Source of the DNA: Nelumbo lutea
Taxonomy: Eukaryota > Streptophyta > Magnoliopsida > Proteales > Nelumbonaceae
Assembly: GCA_022828595.1 (NCBI GenBank)
Contig: JAKGHH010000008.1
Location: forward strand, 22,932,378 to 22,996,377
Direction of reading: 5' to 3'
Length of the DNA stretch: 64,000 nucleotides
Shown here: piece after piece, positions 63,136 to 64,000 of the stretch
Numbering within the stretch: position 1 is the stretch's first letter
How the letters are laid out: every line of letters starts with the position of its first letter
Notes under the pieces: generated by a model
Told to the model about the DNA's origin: nothing
The model's input: the letters and a program-made list of their open reading frames with translations, nothing else
Databases searched by the model: none
Made by a program: the position numbers and the translations under genes

Positions 63136-64000
63136 TTAAAAGAGTTATTTTTCACTGGCTTTCACTCTACTCTCCGCTCAGGGTAGCGCTTTGTGTAACT
63201 GAAACCTGTGACATGGGGTAGGCTTTGACACTGATTGATAAAACTCAGTCTGTACATGATGGCCCTATAGATAATGCAATACATCAAATCATTTTTCTTT
63301 TAAGTTTTGATGGTCATGAGTGTAGGACAAGCCATAGTCAAATACCAAGATCAAGTATATGGCTGTTGAGCAATGTTGTAACAAAATCAATGGTTAGATA
63401 TTGATAATTATAGAGCCTACGAACAAGCTCTAATCTGGACAGTTATTTATTAGTACTACTAACTCCTTAATCTCCAGAAAAATTCTGATTCAATTCATTG
63501 CTTTTTTTTTTTTTTTTTATCTTAATTTGGTTTTATTGTAAATTAAAGAAGTATGAACTTTGAACCTAGATAAACGTGATGGAATCTTAATGGAGCGATA
63601 TTTAATGATAATTACATCTTATGGAATCTGAAATAAAAAGTATGTAGATCATATGATGTTTTTAATATGATTAGTTAAAATATCATAATTGAATTTTCGA
63701 AAAGAAAAACTACCATGAAAATTGATGAATATATAACGTAGAGGATTAATTAGCAGCCATGGATGAAACAAGAGATTGAGGCTTAATATCTTCGGGGGGT
63801 GTGATGGAGTGGAAAAATTTATTTTGGGTTCATATAATCCGAGCACAGGCAATACTTTGAAAATCAAACTGGTCAATGATGCCAAAAGAAGATGATTTGG
63901 TTGAAGACAATCTGGGCAGAGTCGGACCAGGCTCTTGACATCAGATATTGTGAGAACCAGCTTGAGTCTGTATAACATCCAAAGTATCGATATGATATTG
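63136..64000. other. Intergenic to window end, no recognised gene
   Basis: T run at 63501-63518. A 109-codon minus-strand frame (63978-63649) has no family signature I can name. Confidence 0.4.

Noticed and set aside
63649..63978. 109-codon minus-strand frame at the right edge
   Set aside because: No family signature that I can name; could be chance or part of a gene beyond the window.

Overview
This is nuclear DNA from a flowering plant. The evidence is an AT-rich sequence with long introns bounded by plant-type GT/GC-AG sites, a plant PDS5-type cohesin gene split over about 26 kb, a Ty3/gypsy element of the Tat lineage, plant L1-type LINEs carrying an RNase H domain, hAT- and PIF/Harbinger-type MITEs, and Pack-MULE-like elements holding pieces of plant genes. 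The species cannot be named from the sequence. A woody or large-genome angiosperm would fit.

Layout. 1-3.5 kb: intergenic, with a LINE 3' end and, at 1-235, a stretch that resembles intron 5 of the PDS5 gene further along. 3.54-5.23 kb: a Pack-MULE-like element holding a shrunken basic-7S-globulin/EDGP-like gene (+) and a cinnamoyl-CoA-reductase-like fragment (-). 5.3-17.75 kb: a ~48-bp minisatellite split by a decayed Tat retrotransposon. Its gag-pol reads on the minus strand, and it also carries a plus-strand, intron-containing antisense gene with its own TATA box. A 1566-bp solo LTR of a second element sits inside the Tat 5' LTR. 17.7-32.3 kb: gene desert with nested MITEs (several with exact target duplications), one tRNA-derived SINE and a second Pack-MULE-like element that captured the first exon of an RCD1/CNOT9-like gene.

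32.96-59.39 kb: one intact-looking host gene, a PDS5C-like cohesin regulator. It has 14 coding exons in continuous frame and about 923 residues: an N-terminal helical-repeat region, a long charged linker, a Tudor domain and a Lys/Ser-rich tail. Introns 3, 5, 8 and 12 are swollen by LINEs, MITEs and local duplications. 59.4-64 kb: 3' flank with further MITEs and no recognised gene.

The only gene likely to make a working protein is PDS5. Everything else coding is mobile-element or captured-gene debris. The most unusual items are the antisense gene inside the Tat element, the two gene-capturing elements, the duplicated flanks around the Tat element, the intron-5-like sequence at the window start, and several insertions whose empty sites survive in a paralogous copy within the same window.
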